A DNA stretch of 64,000 bases. It comes from Rhodospirillaceae bacterium. GTDB taxonomy: Bacteria > Pseudomonadota > Alphaproteobacteria > MPNO01 > UBA2964. Where the stretch lies: positions 682,001 to 746,000 of the forward strand of contig PBIN01000015.1 in NCBI GenBank assembly GCA_002720855.1, read 5' to 3'. A program made the position numbers and the translations under genes. Below the pieces are notes generated by a model. The model was not told where the DNA came from, did not search any database, and was given only the letters and a program-made list of their open reading frames with translations. This document shows, piece by piece, positions 1 through 9,360 of this stretch (position 1 is its first letter; the number at the start of each line of letters is the position of its first letter).

Positions 1-2
1 AC

Positions 3-671
3 GAAAACAACAAAAACGGCGAAGATAAAAACAGCGAAAAGGATCCGCTGGCCGAAGCTATGTCTCAAACAGAAGATGAGGCTGTTACAGAGGATCCCGC
101 AGAAACTTCGGAAGAAAGTGGGGAAGAAACCTCCCCCGATAAGGACAAAGAATCGCCCTGGGCGGAAGGTGGGCCAGAAGCTGAAATCGCTGACCTCAAA
201 GACAAGTTACTGCGCGCACTTGCCGATAACGAAAATACGATTCGTCGAGCCAAACGGGAACGCGAAGATACGGCAAAATACGCTGCAGCTAATTTCGCGC
301 GCGATATGCTGACAGTGGCCGACAATTTGCAGCGCGCGCTCGATGCAACGCCGGAAGCACTTCAGGATGGTGATGACGAAACAAAGTCTTTTCTCGAAGG
401 CATTGATTTGACCAGTCGCGAACTCCTTAGTGTTCTTGAGCGGCATGGCATCAAACGGATTTCGCCTATGGGTGAAAAATTTGACCACGATCAGCATGAA
501 GCTTTGTTCGAAGTCCCGACCTCAGACACCGAGCCCGGCACGGTTGTTCAGGTCGTCGAAGATGGGTTTATGATCCATGATCGCCTTTTGCGGGCGGCAA
601 AGGTTGGGGTCTCAAAAGCGATTGACGGACCTGACGAAGGTGAGGGCCATAACGTCGATACAACGGCCTAA
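3..671 (+). CDS. grpE: GrpE, nucleotide exchange factor for DnaK (5' end outside window)
   Basis: GrpE releases ADP from DnaK in the cytosolic Hsp70 cycle. The protein shows the family layout: an acidic low-complexity N-terminus, a long helical segment with RAKREREDTAKYA and a compact C-terminal beta domain ending near DRLLRAAKVGVS. The first ATG is at 60, but the frame stays open back to position 3, the upstream codons encode the same acidic, Asn/Lys-rich composition, and no Shine-Dalgarno sequence precedes 60. The real start is therefore probably upstream of the window. The stop codon overlaps the stop of the opposite-strand DUF1848 gene by 4 bp. dnaK lies further down the same strand. Family assignment is firm; only the start is unresolved. 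Confidence 0.93.
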   Translation, partial: ENNKNGEDKNSEKDPLAEAMSQTEDEAVTEDPAETSEESGEETSPDKDKESPWAEGGPEAEIADLKDKLLRALADNENTIRRAKREREDTAKYAAANFARDMLTVADNLQRALDATPEALQDGDDETKSFLEGIDLTSRELLSVLERHGIKRISPMGEKFDHDQHEALFEVPTSDTEPGTVVQVVEDGFMIHDRLLRAAKVGVSKAIDGPDEGEGHNVDTTA

Positions 672-1519
672 CTAAAACTTTTATAATTTTTAGCCGCCTT
701 CGCGTTGTTTGACACGGCATAGCAATAGACGCATCCCATAGGGCAGGTATCGTATTGACCGATGTCGCGGGATTCCGAGCATAAACATCCCGACCGGTTT
801 CCTTTTTGCCTGGCCGCAATTTCCCGACCCGCGATTTCTGAAAGCCGGTCAGCATCGATGCATCGCGCGGCACTGACGCCCGGCACCGATAATTCGGGTT
901 GTGCACATGTTGTTAGGCGGATGTTTTCAGCCTTAGCGATTTCCGCGAGTCGGGCGATCAACGCTTGCTTCTCGTCAATTGACGGATCGCGCCAGTCGAA
1001 ATCATGAATTTTTGCTGCAATCTTTATATTTTTTTCGGACTTTCGGTAGGGTTGGGCATAAGACACAACCACCTCATCGGTCATACCTGATAGTTTCTTT
1101 GCGATTCCGGCAAAGTTGGCGAAATGCCAGGCGTGGTCTGTCAGACTCGTGACAAGAATAGGATCATATCGCCAAACAACTGATTTTGAACCGAATCTCC
1201 TGCTGAGTTCTTTGAATGTGTCTACCGACCGATTAACAGAAGGCGTGTTTGCCTCAAGCGCATTTGGGCTTCCGGTGATGGTATACTGGAAAACAGAATA
1301 GGCACCTTGCTCCGCCATCGTCTGAGCAATTTCGATAAAGGGCGCAGCGTTCTTTGTCCAGAACACATAGCCGTCCACGTCGGACGAGTTCAGAGAAACC
1401 CGATAGGATTTTCTGCTATAGGGATTGGGCACTTCGCAGAAGCCCGCCTCCAGTTTTTCTACGAACCATTTGCTGAAATAGGCGGGAATATCGGTGCGGT
1501 AGCTGGCAGACACAATCAT
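668..1519 (-). CDS. DUF1848 family protein with C-terminal CxxxCxxC cluster
   Basis: 283 aa of unknown function. The N-terminus MIVSASYRTDIPAYFSKWF and the segment DGYVFWTKNAAPFI are typical of DUF1848. Near the C-terminus CPMGCVYCYA gives a CxxxCxxC triad like the [4Fe-4S] ligands of radical SAM enzymes, which normally sit at the N-terminus; further cysteines (CLC, about 20 residues earlier) could bind a second metal. This resemblance is known for the family, but no reaction is established. The gene sits between grpE and dnaK on the opposite strand and overlaps the grpE stop by 4 bp. The ATG at 1519 has only a weak Shine-Dalgarno sequence. The family call is solid; any enzymatic role is inference. 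Confidence 0.85.
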   Translation of the reverse strand: MIVSASYRTDIPAYFSKWFVEKLEAGFCEVPNPYSRKSYRVSLNSSDVDGYVFWTKNAAPFIEIAQTMAEQGAYSVFQYTITGSPNALEANTPSVNRSVDTFKELSRRFGSKSVVWRYDPILVTSLTDHAWHFANFAGIAKKLSGMTDEVVVSYAQPYRKSEKNIKIAAKIHDFDWRDPSIDEKQALIARLAEIAKAENIRLTTCAQPELSVPGVSAARCIDADRLSEIAGREIAARQKGNRSGCLCSESRDIGQYDTCPMGCVYCYAVSNNAKAAKNYKSFS

Positions 1520-1626
1520 GCGCGTAAAATAGCCCTGAAATTCGCGAATTTTGATCTAAATTTTTTGGTTCATGCAAAAAATCTCCCAAAATGCGAAAAA
1601 ACATGTAAAAACATCGCCCAACAGAG

Positions 1627-1657
1627 CTTGCGACCCTAAAATAACGTGCCTATATAG
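1627..1657 (+). promoter_or_regulatory. Putative RpoH (sigma-32) heat-shock promoter of dnaK
   Basis: CTTGCGA at 1627-1633, a 15-nt spacer, then CCTATATAG at 1649-1657. This fits the alphaproteobacterial heat-shock consensus (CTTG... and a CYTATNT-type -10). It lies about 120 bp upstream of the dnaK start, in the 260-bp gap that otherwise holds only AT-rich sequence. No CIRCE inverted repeat was seen in the gap. The motif match is visible; the function is inferred. Confidence 0.6.
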
Positions 1658-1779
1658 GCCCTAGAAACCCGAGCCTTGAATAATTCTCGGCACAGGTATT
1701 TTTAAACACCACCATTTGGGGATCTTGCTCGCGCCGGATATTCGGGCTGGCGAGGTTCGCCACAAAACAAGAGGGCACA

Positions 1780-3729
1780 ATGGCCAAAGTCATCGGTATC
1801 GATCTCGGAACAACTAATTCTTGCGTCGCTGTTATGGAAGGCAGTGAGGCACGCGTTATTGAAAATAGTGAAGGTGGACGCACGACGCCGTCCATGGTCG
1901 CATTTACAGAAGACGGTGAACGTCTTGTCGGACAGGCGGCAAAACGTCAGGGCGTTACCAATCCTGAAAACACGCTCTTCGCTATCAAGCGTCTGATCGG
2001 CCGCACTTATGACGATCCGATGACCTCAAAAGACAAGGATCTGGTTCCCTATTCAATTGTTAAGGCGGATAACGGCGATGCCTGGGTTTCGTCGCGCGAC
2101 AAACAATACTCACCGAGCGAAATCTCAGCATTCATTCTGATGAAAATGAAGGAGACCGCTGAAGCACATCTCGGTGAAGACGTTACCGAAGCGGTGATCA
2201 CTGTTCCGGCCTACTTCAATGATTCACAACGTCAGGCTACGAAAGATGCCGGCCGGATTGCCGGTCTTGAAGTTTTGCGCATTATCAACGAGCCAACGGC
2301 TGCTGCGCTCGCTTATGGCCTCGACAAAAAAGAGACAGGTACAATTGCCGTTTACGATCTCGGCGGCGGTACGTTTGACGTATCGGTCTTGGAAATCGGC
2401 GATGGTGTCTTTGAGGTTAAATCGACCAATGGCGACACGTTCCTGGGCGGTGAAGATTTCGATGCGAAAATCATCGATTACCTCGCTGAAGAATTTTTAA
2501 AAGAGCAAGCGATAGATCTGCGTGGAGACAAACTGGCCTTGCAACGGCTCAAGGAAGCCGCCGAGAAAGCCAAAATCGAACTTTCTTCCGCAATGCAAAC
2601 CGAAGTCAATTTACCATTTGTCACGGCGGATGCGACCGGACCCAAACATCTCAACATCAAGCTGACCCGGGCCAAACTGGAAGCGCTGGTAGAAGACCTG
2701 GTTACACGGACGATCGATCCCTGTAAGGCGGCGCTGAAAGATGCCGGTCTGTCTGCTGGTGAAATCGACGAGGTTATTCTGGTTGGCGGCATGACGCGTA
2801 TGCCCAAGGTTATCGAGGCGGTAAAATCCTTCTTCGGGCGCGAGCCACACCGCGGCGTTAATCCAGATGAGGTTGTTGCTATCGGGGCAGCGATTCAGGC
2901 TGGTGTGCTCACAGGAGACGTTAAAGACGTCCTGCTTCTGGATGTAACGCCGTTGTCGCTCGGGATTGAGACTCTTGGCGGCGTCTTTACGCGGCTTATC
3001 GATCGCAATACGACCATCCCGACCAAAAAGAGCCAGACCTTTTCAACAGCTGAGGACAACCAAAATGCTGTGACCATTCGGGTGTTCCAGGGTGAACGCG
3101 AAATGGCGGCTGATAATAAAATCCTTGGGCAATTTGATCTGGTCGGTATTCCTGGCGCACCGCGCGGCGTGCCGCAAATCGAAGTAACTTTCGATATCGA
3201 TGCCAATGGTATCGTCAATGTCGGCGCCAAGGACAAAGCCACCGGCAAAGAACAGCAAATCCGTATCCAGGCATCGGGCGGTCTCAGCGAAGATGAGATC
3301 GAGAATATGGTCAAAGATGCGGAAAGCCATGCTGCGGACGATCAGGCCCGGAAAGAAAAAGTGGAAGTCCACAATCAGGCTGACGGGCTGATTTACGCCA
3401 CGGAGAAGAATCTCAGCGAACATGGCGATAAAATCGACGCTGCGGACAAGGCGCAGGTTGAGTCTGACATTGCCGCGTTGCGCGAAGTGATGGATGGCGA
3501 TGACACAGAAGCAACCAAAGCCAAAGTTGAGGCGCTGTCGCAGTCGGCAATGAAGCTTGGCGAAGCGATGTACAAAGCTGAGCAGGAAAGTGCTGCTGAG
3601 TCGGGCGAAGGCTTCGCAGATGCCGGTGGTTCTGAGGGAACAGCTGGCGAGACGCCCGCCGATGATCCGACGGTTGTCGATGCGGACTTCGAAGAGGTTA
3701 AGGACGACAAAAAAGATAAGTCCGCGTAG
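1780..3729 (+). CDS. dnaK: DnaK, Hsp70 chaperone
   Basis: ATP-dependent cytosolic chaperone that works with DnaJ and GrpE. 649 aa, a normal length. The N-terminal ATPase domain opens with [14 protein letters not shown] and contains the phosphate loop [14 protein letters not shown] and the adenosine motif GGMTRMP. The substrate-binding domain follows from about residue 390, and the C-terminus is acidic ([14 protein letters not shown]), as in bacterial DnaK. The start ATG follows AAGAGGGC, a reasonable ribosome binding site. A sigma-32-like promoter lies about 120 bp upstream. dnaJ follows after 42 bp, so the two are probably co-transcribed, whereas grpE is separated by the opposite-strand DUF1848 gene. 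Confidence 0.98.
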   Translation: MAKVIGIDLGTTNSCVAVMEGSEARVIENSEGGRTTPSMVAFTEDGERLVGQAAKRQGVTNPENTLFAIKRLIGRTYDDPMTSKDKDLVPYSIVKADNGDAWVSSRDKQYSPSEISAFILMKMKETAEAHLGEDVTEAVITVPAYFNDSQRQATKDAGRIAGLEVLRIINEPTAAALAYGLDKKETGTIAVYDLGGGTFDVSVLEIGDGVFEVKSTNGDTFLGGEDFDAKIIDYLAEEFLKEQAIDLRGDKLALQRLKEAAEKAKIELSSAMQTEVNLPFVTADATGPKHLNIKLTRAKLEALVEDLVTRTIDPCKAALKDAGLSAGEIDEVILVGGMTRMPKVIEAVKSFFGREPHRGVNPDEVVAIGAAIQAGVLTGDVKDVLLLDVTPLSLGIETLGGVFTRLIDRNTTIPTKKSQTFSTAEDNQNAVTIRVFQGEREMAADNKILGQFDLVGIPGAPRGVPQIEVTFDIDANGIVNVGAKDKATGKEQQIRIQASGGLSEDEIENMVKDAESHAADDQARKEKVEVHNQADGLIYATEKNLSEHGDKIDAADKAQVESDIAALREVMDGDDTEATKAKVEALSQSAMKLGEAMYKAEQESAAESGEGFADAGGSEGTAGETPADDPTVVDADFEEVKDDKKDKSA

Positions 3730-3771
3730 GCGAAATTTGAAACGCCCCGCAATTGTGCCGGAGTTCGCCTA

Positions 3772-4929
3772 ATGGCCAAGCAGGATTTCTATGATGTTCT
3801 GGGCATTGCCCAGAACTCCTCAGCCGATGAGATAAAAAAAGCGTATCGCAAAAAAGCGATGCAATATCACCCTGATCGCAATCAGGGGGACGATGCTGCT
3901 GAGCAGAAATTCAAAGAGGTCAACGAAGCGTACGACATTCTGAAGGATGATCAGAAAAGAGCGGCTTATGACCAGTTTGGTCATGCTGCTTTTGATGGCA
4001 ATGGCGGCGGCGGATTTGGCGAGGGCGGATTCGGTGGCTTTGGTGGCGGCGGCTTCGCCGATATCTTCGATGAAATGTTTGGCGATTTCACGGGCCGCCA
4101 GCGATCAGGTGGCCGGTCATCGCGCGGCGGCGATCTTCGCTACAATATGGAAATCTCACTCGATGATGCGCATCGCGGCCGCGACACCCGTATTCGGGTT
4201 CCGACATCGGTTAGCTGCGATTCCTGTGGTGGGTCTGGTGCCAAAAAAGGAACGCAACCATCCACCTGCGGAACATGCCAGGGGCACGGCAAGGTACGAG
4301 CGAGCCAGGGGTTTTTCACCATTGAACGCACCTGTCCCGCCTGTCAGGGCGAGGGCCGTGTAATCGGATCGCCGTGTGACGACTGCAACGGCTCCGGCGC
4401 GGTGCGAAAAGAAAAGACCTTGGAGGTCACCATTCCCGCCGGTGTTGAAGATGGCATGCGTATTCGGCTTTCGGGAGAGGGGGAGGCAGGTAGTCGGGGT
4501 TCCCCACCCGGCGATCTATACATTTTCATTGCCGTGGGTGCTCATCCGCTATTCCGCCGCGACGGTGCAGATATTTTTTGCACAGTACCAATTCCCATGA
4601 CGACGGCGGCGTTGGGGGGCTCGGTGGAGGTGCCCTCAATCGATGGAAGCCGAGCGAAAGTTACCATCCCGGTGGGTGCTCAATCCGGCCATCGGTTGCG
4701 TCTTCGCAGCAAAGGGATGAGCGGTCTGCATGGGAAAGGTCGTGGGGATATGTATATTGATCTTCAGGTCGAAACACCCGTAAACCTGAATAAAGAACAA
4801 AAAGAAAAACTCCAGGCCTTTCAATCCACCCTTAAGTCATCCGGCAAAGGCAGTGGGAAATCGACGAGCCCCGAATCAGAAGGGTTTTTTGCAAAGGCTA
4901 AAGAGCTCTGGGACGATCTTACAGATTAA
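3772..4929 (+). CDS. dnaJ: DnaJ, Hsp40 co-chaperone
   Basis: Stimulates DnaK ATPase and delivers substrates. 385 aa, complete type-I DnaJ: J domain with the HPD triad at residues 33-35, a Gly/Phe-rich linker at about 75-105, then four zinc-finger repeats CxxCxGxG ([32 protein letters not shown]) and two C-terminal beta domains. GGAG lies about 10 nt upstream of the ATG. It follows dnaK by 42 bp and precedes dapB, an order common in alphaproteobacteria. No terminator is obvious before dapB. Confidence 0.98.
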   Translation: MAKQDFYDVLGIAQNSSADEIKKAYRKKAMQYHPDRNQGDDAAEQKFKEVNEAYDILKDDQKRAAYDQFGHAAFDGNGGGGFGEGGFGGFGGGGFADIFDEMFGDFTGRQRSGGRSSRGGDLRYNMEISLDDAHRGRDTRIRVPTSVSCDSCGGSGAKKGTQPSTCGTCQGHGKVRASQGFFTIERTCPACQGEGRVIGSPCDDCNGSGAVRKEKTLEVTIPAGVEDGMRIRLSGEGEAGSRGSPPGDLYIFIAVGAHPLFRRDGADIFCTVPIPMTTAALGGSVEVPSIDGSRAKVTIPVGAQSGHRLRLRSKGMSGLHGKGRGDMYIDLQVETPVNLNKEQKEKLQAFQSTLKSSGKGSGKSTSPESEGFFAKAKELWDDLTD

Positions 4930-5036
4930 GTTTGGGACCCAGGTCTTTTCATTACAGTTCGAAACAATTTGATCCAGGGATTTGAACACCCGAATTCGCG
5001 TTGTATTGTGCGCCCAAGCGAATGGAGGAGTATTAC

Positions 5037-5852
5037 ATGACGGATATGAAAATAGGTGTTGTGGGTGCGTCAGGTCGCATGGGCGGCGCCGTTATCCGGC
5101 AGGTTACGGAAACGGATGGCTGCGTGGTGGCAGCGGCAAGCGAACGTCAGGACAGCGACTCAGTTGGCAGGGATGCGGGTGATGTTGCTGGTTGCGGTCA
5201 TCTAGGGGTTGAGATCGTCGATGACGCCGCAGCTTTGTTTGATCGTGTCGATGCGGTGATCGAGTTTTCAGTACCCGATGCGACCGTTGCTCATGCAGCG
5301 CGTGCGGCCGACGCTGGCTGCATTCACATTGTCGGGACGACGGGGTTAACCGCGAGCGACGAAGCCATTCTCAAAGAGGCAGGTGAAAAAACCACAATCG
5401 TTTACGCGCCCAATATGAGTATGGGCGTCAATATTCTTTTTGCGCTCACCAAGCAGGTCGCCGGTATTCTTGACGAAGACTTTGATATTGAGGTGGTCGA
5501 AATGCATCACCGCCATAAGGTTGACGCCCCTTCGGGAACGGCACTGGGCCTCGGACGTTCAGCGGCAGAAGGCCGTGGAACCACGCTCGATGAGTCAGGT
5601 GTCTTGTCTCGCGAAGGCATTACCGGTGCACGTGATCGCGGTACTATAGGATTTGCCACACTTCGCGGTGGAGACGTTCCGGGCGACCACACAGTAATTT
5701 TCGCCGCCGATGGTGAACGGATAGAGCTAAGCCACAAGGCCGGGTCCCGACAAATTTTTGCCCGTGGCGCCGTACAGGCAGCGCTTTGGGCCAGTGGAAA
5801 AGAAAACGGCCTTTATTCAATGCTGGACGTGCTGCGGCTTGGAAATCGTTAA
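5037..5852 (+). CDS. dapB: 4-hydroxy-tetrahydrodipicolinate reductase
   Basis: Reduces hydroxy-tetrahydrodipicolinate to tetrahydrodipicolinate with NAD(P)H in lysine and meso-diaminopimelate synthesis. The N-terminal Rossmann motif is VGASGRMGGAV. The catalytic/substrate segment EMHHRHKVDAPSGTA carries the His-His and the Lys of the family signature. I chose the ATG at 5037 because GGAGGAG ends 6 nt before it; a longer frame from a TTG at 5001 would have to place that Shine-Dalgarno inside the coding region. Product 271 aa, the usual length. Its stop overlaps that of the convergent alkylation-repair gene by 4 bp. Confidence 0.96.
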   Translation: MTDMKIGVVGASGRMGGAVIRQVTETDGCVVAAASERQDSDSVGRDAGDVAGCGHLGVEIVDDAAALFDRVDAVIEFSVPDATVAHAARAADAGCIHIVGTTGLTASDEAILKEAGEKTTIVYAPNMSMGVNILFALTKQVAGILDEDFDIEVVEMHHRHKVDAPSGTALGLGRSAAEGRGTTLDESGVLSREGITGARDRGTIGFATLRGGDVPGDHTVIFAADGERIELSHKAGSRQIFARGAVQAALWASGKENGLYSMLDVLRLGNR

Positions 5853-6715
5853 GACGGAATTGGCTCGCGGGACAGAACGGCTTCCCTGCCGATCATTGCC
5901 AGTTTTCGTGGGGTTCCCCAGCGGTAATTTGTATCAAGCAAACCGGTGGCTCTTATGGCGCGATGACAGGGAATGATGTGCGCGACCGGATTGGCGCCGA
6001 CAGCGCTACCGACGGCTCGCGCGGCACCAGATTGCCCTACAAGATTAGCTATCTTGCCGTAACTCACCAAATCTCCTGAGGGAATCGACAACAAGGCGTG
6101 CCAAACCTTAACCTGAAAGTTGGTCCCTACTACTGAAATTCGAAGCGCCGTATTTGTCTGGTTACCGTTAAAAACGGTATCAGCATATGGGCGGGTTTTG
6201 TCAGGCGCATGATCGAACTTTGCACCGGGCATTGATGATCTAATAGCTGTAAGCGCGGCGTCAGGTTTCCCGTTTTCGAAAAATTGAAGCCCGCAAACCC
6301 CTCTCTTAGTAATAGCGATTACGAACTCGCCATAAGGCCCGATATGACTACCATAATGGACAACAAGTCCTTCGCCGTTTGTTTTAAACTCACCGGGTGT
6401 CATCGCCTCAAAGTTCACAAACAGATCATGAAGCCTGCCCGGGCCGGATAGTCCTGCTTCCAGACTGGCATCAAGTACGCTTTCGCTGCGCCTCAGGGAA
6501 TTTTTTGCTTCCTCAATGCTGAGCGCTTGCATGAATCGCTTCGGACTTACGCCAGCCCATCGAGTAAATAGGCGCTGAAAGTGATGAGGGCTTAGATTGG
6601 CCGCCTGCGCAATTTGATTGAGAGACGGTTGGTTACGAAAATTCTCGTGCAAGAAACTAATCGCCTGCTCGATGCGATGATAATCTCGAAGTGTTTGGTT
6701 ATTGCTTTTGGTCAT
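5849..6715 (-). CDS. AraC-type regulator fused to O6-methylguanine-DNA methyltransferase (Ada-like)
   Basis: 288 aa. The N-terminal ~100 residues are an AraC-type double helix-turn-helix (LNQIAQAANLSPHHFQRLF). A linker with the MGMT N-terminal ribonuclease-like fold follows, then the catalytic suicide-methyltransferase motif IIPCHRAI near residue 250. The Cys of PCHR accepts alkyl groups from O6-alkylguanine. Compared with E. coli Ada, the N-terminal zinc/phosphotriester methyl-acceptor domain is absent, so the usual self-methylation switch is missing. This HTH-MGMT form is widespread. It is convergent with dapB (4-bp stop overlap). Confident on domains; autoregulation is unknown. Confidence 0.9.
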   Translation of the reverse strand: MTKSNNQTLRDYHRIEQAISFLHENFRNQPSLNQIAQAANLSPHHFQRLFTRWAGVSPKRFMQALSIEEAKNSLRRSESVLDASLEAGLSGPGRLHDLFVNFEAMTPGEFKTNGEGLVVHYGSHIGPYGEFVIAITKRGVCGLQFFENGKPDAALTAIRSSMPGAKFDHAPDKTRPYADTVFNGNQTNTALRISVVGTNFQVKVWHALLSIPSGDLVSYGKIANLVGQSGAARAVGSAVGANPVAHIIPCHRAIRATGLLDTNYRWGTPRKLAMIGREAVLSREPIPS

Positions 6716-6849
6716 GTGTGTCAGAATAGGGGTGGTTATTGTTGCCGCCCACCCGGATGTTGCTGTTTATCGCTCCGATTACAAAAACATGAAGAATTTA
6801 TCGGATGCGTTAAATCTGCTAACGTTGATAACGGCCAAAGAATCATGGC

Positions 6850-6865
6850 GTGATATTGGCATCAC
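6850..6865. repeat. Short inverted repeat in the Ada-like/FkbM divergent region
   Basis: GTGAT, 6-nt gap, ATCAC: a perfect 5-bp inverted repeat about 45 bp upstream of the FkbM gene. It could be an operator half-site pair, but a 5-bp match can be chance. Confidence 0.2.
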
Positions 6866-6907
6866 GAAATTCTGGAAAGACGCAGGCTGCCGTAGAGTTT
6901 GAGTGTT

Positions 6908-7731
6908 ATGTCGATATCTTTATCCCTTCGAAATCTGCTTGAAGACATCACCCGTAGCTGGGTTTACAAGAGACGCCTACCGCGTGAGTTTAATAGGGCG
7001 CCTATTTATGTGACGCCTGCGGCAGGACTTAAATTTTTTTTAAATCGATGGCAAAGGCTGATCCGCCTCTTTTGCGTAATGTACAAGAGTTGGTCAAACC
7101 CGGATTCGTTATATGGGATATCGGTGCAAATGTTGGATTACTCACATTTGCAGCGGCCGCTATTTCCGGTGCCAAAGGCGCTGTTGTTGCCTTTGAGCCT
7201 GACAGCTGGCTACTACAAATTTTGCGGCGCTCCCGTGCCCGTCAATCGGCCGCCAGCGCGCCGGTGACTATTGTGCCTGCTGCTGTCGCAAGCGGTGTCG
7301 GATTGCGCCAATTCAATTTGGCTGCACGTTCCCGTGCCTCCAATTCGCTCGCGGAGTATGGCCATAGCCAGACAGGCGGCGTCATGGAGGAATATACTGT
7401 TCCCACTTTTACGCTTGATTGGTTGCTCGATAATCAGCCCGAGCCGGATCTCATAAAGTGTGATGTTGAGGGTGCGGAAGTCGAAGTATTTCGCGACCAG
7501 ATAAAAATGCTTAAGGAAATTCGTCCCATCATCATGTGTGAGGTTGGCGACGAAATGTCAGATGAGATCACTGCGATATTCGCTGACAGCGGGTACAAAC
7601 TTTTTGATGGTGAGAAACCATTATCGCGGGCCTCAACCGTAACCCGTGCAAGCTGGAATACGATCGCAATCCCAGAAGAAAAATGCGAAGCGCTGGTCGG
7701 TGTTTACGAGACGGCTACTACGGCAGCCTGA
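6908..7731 (+). CDS. FkbM-type SAM methyltransferase, split by a frameshift at a T8 run
   Basis: FkbM-family enzymes methylate hydroxyls of sugars or small molecules. The SAM-binding half, read from 7048 (227 aa), has VIWDIGANVGLLTFAAA, an acidic loop VAFEPDSW and a C-terminal LIKCDVEGAEVEVF. The conserved family N-terminus, RRLPREF...APIYVTPAAGLKFF, is present but in another frame (from ATG 6908). The frames meet at a run of eight T (7034-7041): one extra T would read straight through as LKFFFKSMAKADPPLL. So the gene is either a recent frameshift mutant, a site of transcriptional slippage, or a sequencing/assembly homopolymer error. ATG 7048 has no ribosome binding site and is unlikely to be a real start. 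Confidence 0.75.
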
Positions 7732-7829
7732 GACCAGTTAAGTCCGGCAGCCATTATCAATATGGTCAGCCCGGTTACGGCGACGGCTCGCCGTAAAACT
7801 ATTTGAACGCGTGTTGTATGATTGAACAT
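7704..7829 (-). CDS. Possible 41-aa membrane microprotein
   Basis: Small frame on the minus strand: a basic N-terminus (MFNHTTRVQIVLRR) followed by one hydrophobic stretch (AVAVTGLTILIMAAGL) and a short tail. AAAGGG lies about 8 nt upstream of the ATG. It overlaps the 3' end of the FkbM gene by 28 bp. The charge-then-helix layout and the ribosome binding site are suggestive, but I recognise no family and the frame is short enough to be chance. Confidence 0.3.
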   Translation of the reverse strand: MFNHTTRVQIVLRRAVAVTGLTILIMAAGLNWSQAAVVAVS

Positions 7830-8062
7830 CAGTACACCCTTTGTTTAACGGCCACCCCCCTGATGTGTCATTTGAAACGATTATGCAACCAACATGCCAA
7901 ACAGGTTAATCCAATAAAATCAATCACTAAGCGGTCGCTTTTTTGTGACGCTCGTTAGCGATGTCAACATTCGCGACGGTTAACCTGTTAAGGTAAACAA
8001 CATTTAAAACCGCCTTCCGATTCGTGTCGACAAATCTCTGCTTTGTACCCCGTCCACAAAGC
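7830..8062. other. Intergenic region between FkbM and DUF2244 genes
   Basis: Together with the FkbM 3' flank this is about 330 bp without a confident gene. It holds a small hairpin-plus-T tract (7929-7944) and scattered GTTAA words. I see no tRNA, no repeat family and no convincing promoter. Confidence 0.4.
7929..7944 (+). terminator. Weak intrinsic terminator downstream of FkbM gene
   Basis: AAGCG-GT-CGCTT followed by TTTT: a 5-bp stem with a very tight loop and a T tract on the plus strand, about 200 bp after the FkbM stop. Weak stem, so low confidence. Confidence 0.35.
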
Positions 8063-8587
8063 CTATTGCGTAACGGGATTGCGGCGCAGCTTCTCAAGCT
8101 CATCACGAAGCGCTGTTGCAAGATCGTATTTTTCTTGCGGCGTCAAAAAAATACCAATCTCAAGCACCTTGCCATGGCTGCGCAGCATAAGCGCGCTTTC
8201 GGGTGTTGGCGGATTCTCCAGATCGACTTTCAACCAATAAGTTTGAAATGACCATTTTTGCCGCCGTCCTGTCGGACCAACTCTTTCGATAAGCAGTTTG
8301 CGATCTGTTAGTTTTACGGTCTCGTAGCGCCGCGCATCCCGGTAATTGAATTTAAAAGCGACGTAAACCAGAACGACGTCAAGGCCGAGAAATCCGAATA
8401 CAGGCCAGGCCCCTACCATGATGAAAGCAACACCTGCTGTAAAACTGATGACGCCGATTACAGCCATTAACAATAAGAAACCCTGTGGACCCAGGCTGGT
8501 ATGTGGTTGCAGAACGGCGTCGAACCGAATCGTTGGTTCGTCACTTAAATCGAAATCATTCGTTATTGTTTGAGCATCCCTGTTCAT
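8063..8587 (-). CDS. DUF2244 family membrane protein
   Basis: Function unknown. The protein has the family signature PHTSLGPQGFLLLM and GAWPVFGFLGLDVVLVYVAFKFNYRDAR. Two membrane helices lie close together (about residues 35-80), followed by a soluble C-terminal domain. I took the ATG at 8587 (174 aa); a TTG at 8632 would add 15 residues with no family similarity. Family members are common in alphaproteobacteria, often near nth as here, where the two genes are divergent. Confidence 0.85.
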   Translation of the reverse strand: MNRDAQTITNDFDLSDEPTIRFDAVLQPHTSLGPQGFLLLMAVIGVISFTAGVAFIMVGAWPVFGFLGLDVVLVYVAFKFNYRDARRYETVKLTDRKLLIERVGPTGRRQKWSFQTYWLKVDLENPPTPESALMLRSHGKVLEIGIFLTPQEKYDLATALRDELEKLRRNPVTQ

Positions 8588-8696
8588 ACTCCGCAGCTTA
8601 CCGTCACCTTGACGAGACGCAACAACTATCAAAGTTAATAGATAGCGTTAATGGTTAACGGGATGAATCAAAGGTCATTTTGCGGTAAAATGAATA

Positions 8697-9344
8697 ATGG
8701 TGATGAGACGTACAAACATTGAGGAATTTTATCGCCGATTGGCGGAGGCCGACCCCGAACCGCAGGGGGAGCTCAACTACGTCAATGATTATACTTTGCT
8801 CGTAGCGGTTGTTTTGTCGGCACAGGCGACAGATGTTGGTGTAAACCGGGCGACAGAGAATCTATTTCAGATTGTCGACACACCTGAAAAAATGGTGAAG
8901 CTCGGTGAAAAGAAACTGATCGGGCATATCAAGACGATCGGTCTGTATCGCAACAAGGCTAAAAATGTCATCGGGCTTAGCGAAAAGCTAATTGCGGAAC
9001 ATAATAGCGAAGTGCCGCGAGATCATGACGCGCTGGTAAAACTTCCGGGCGTTGGGCGCAAGACCGCAAACGTTGTTCTCAATATTGCATTTGGGGAGCC
9101 AACCATTGCAGTCGATACCCATATATTCCGTATTGGAAACCGAACCGGCATCGCGCCTGGAAAGAATGTCGATGTGGTCGAACAGGGGCTCCTAAAGAGA
9201 ACTCCTAAACAATTTATGCTCCATGCCCATCATTGGCTCATCCTGCATGGGCGTTATATATGTAAGGCGAGAAAACCCGACTGCCCCGACTGTATCGTTT
9301 CCGATCTTTGTCAATACAAAGCGAAGACGATTTTGACTGCATAA
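8697..9344 (+). CDS. nth: Endonuclease III
   Basis: Base-excision repair glycosylase/AP lyase for oxidised pyrimidines. 215 aa. It contains the helix-hairpin-helix LPGVGRKTANVV with the catalytic Lys, the catalytic Asp in VDTHIFRIGNRTG, and a C-terminal [4Fe-4S] ligand set C-x6-C-x2-C-x5-C (from CKARKPDC). The start ATG at 8697 lacks a clear Shine-Dalgarno sequence; TAAAAT at 8686-8691 could be a -10 box only 5 nt before it. Convergent with the lipoprotein gene, 16-bp gap. Confidence 0.97.
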   Translation: MVMRRTNIEEFYRRLAEADPEPQGELNYVNDYTLLVAVVLSAQATDVGVNRATENLFQIVDTPEKMVKLGEKKLIGHIKTIGLYRNKAKNVIGLSEKLIAEHNSEVPRDHDALVKLPGVGRKTANVVLNIAFGEPTIAVDTHIFRIGNRTGIAPGKNVDVVEQGLLKRTPKQFMLHAHHWLILHGRYICKARKPDCPDCIVSDLCQYKAKTILTA

Positions 9345-9360
9345 AAAATTATTTACGTGA

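Noticed and set aside
6702-6902. 66-aa frame between the Ada-like and FkbM genes
   Set aside because: It overlaps the start of the Ada-like gene, has no recognisable family and no ribosome binding site.
8635-8658. CtrA box between the DUF2244 gene and nth
   Set aside because: Three TTAA words are present, but their spacings are 9 and 3 nt, not 7.
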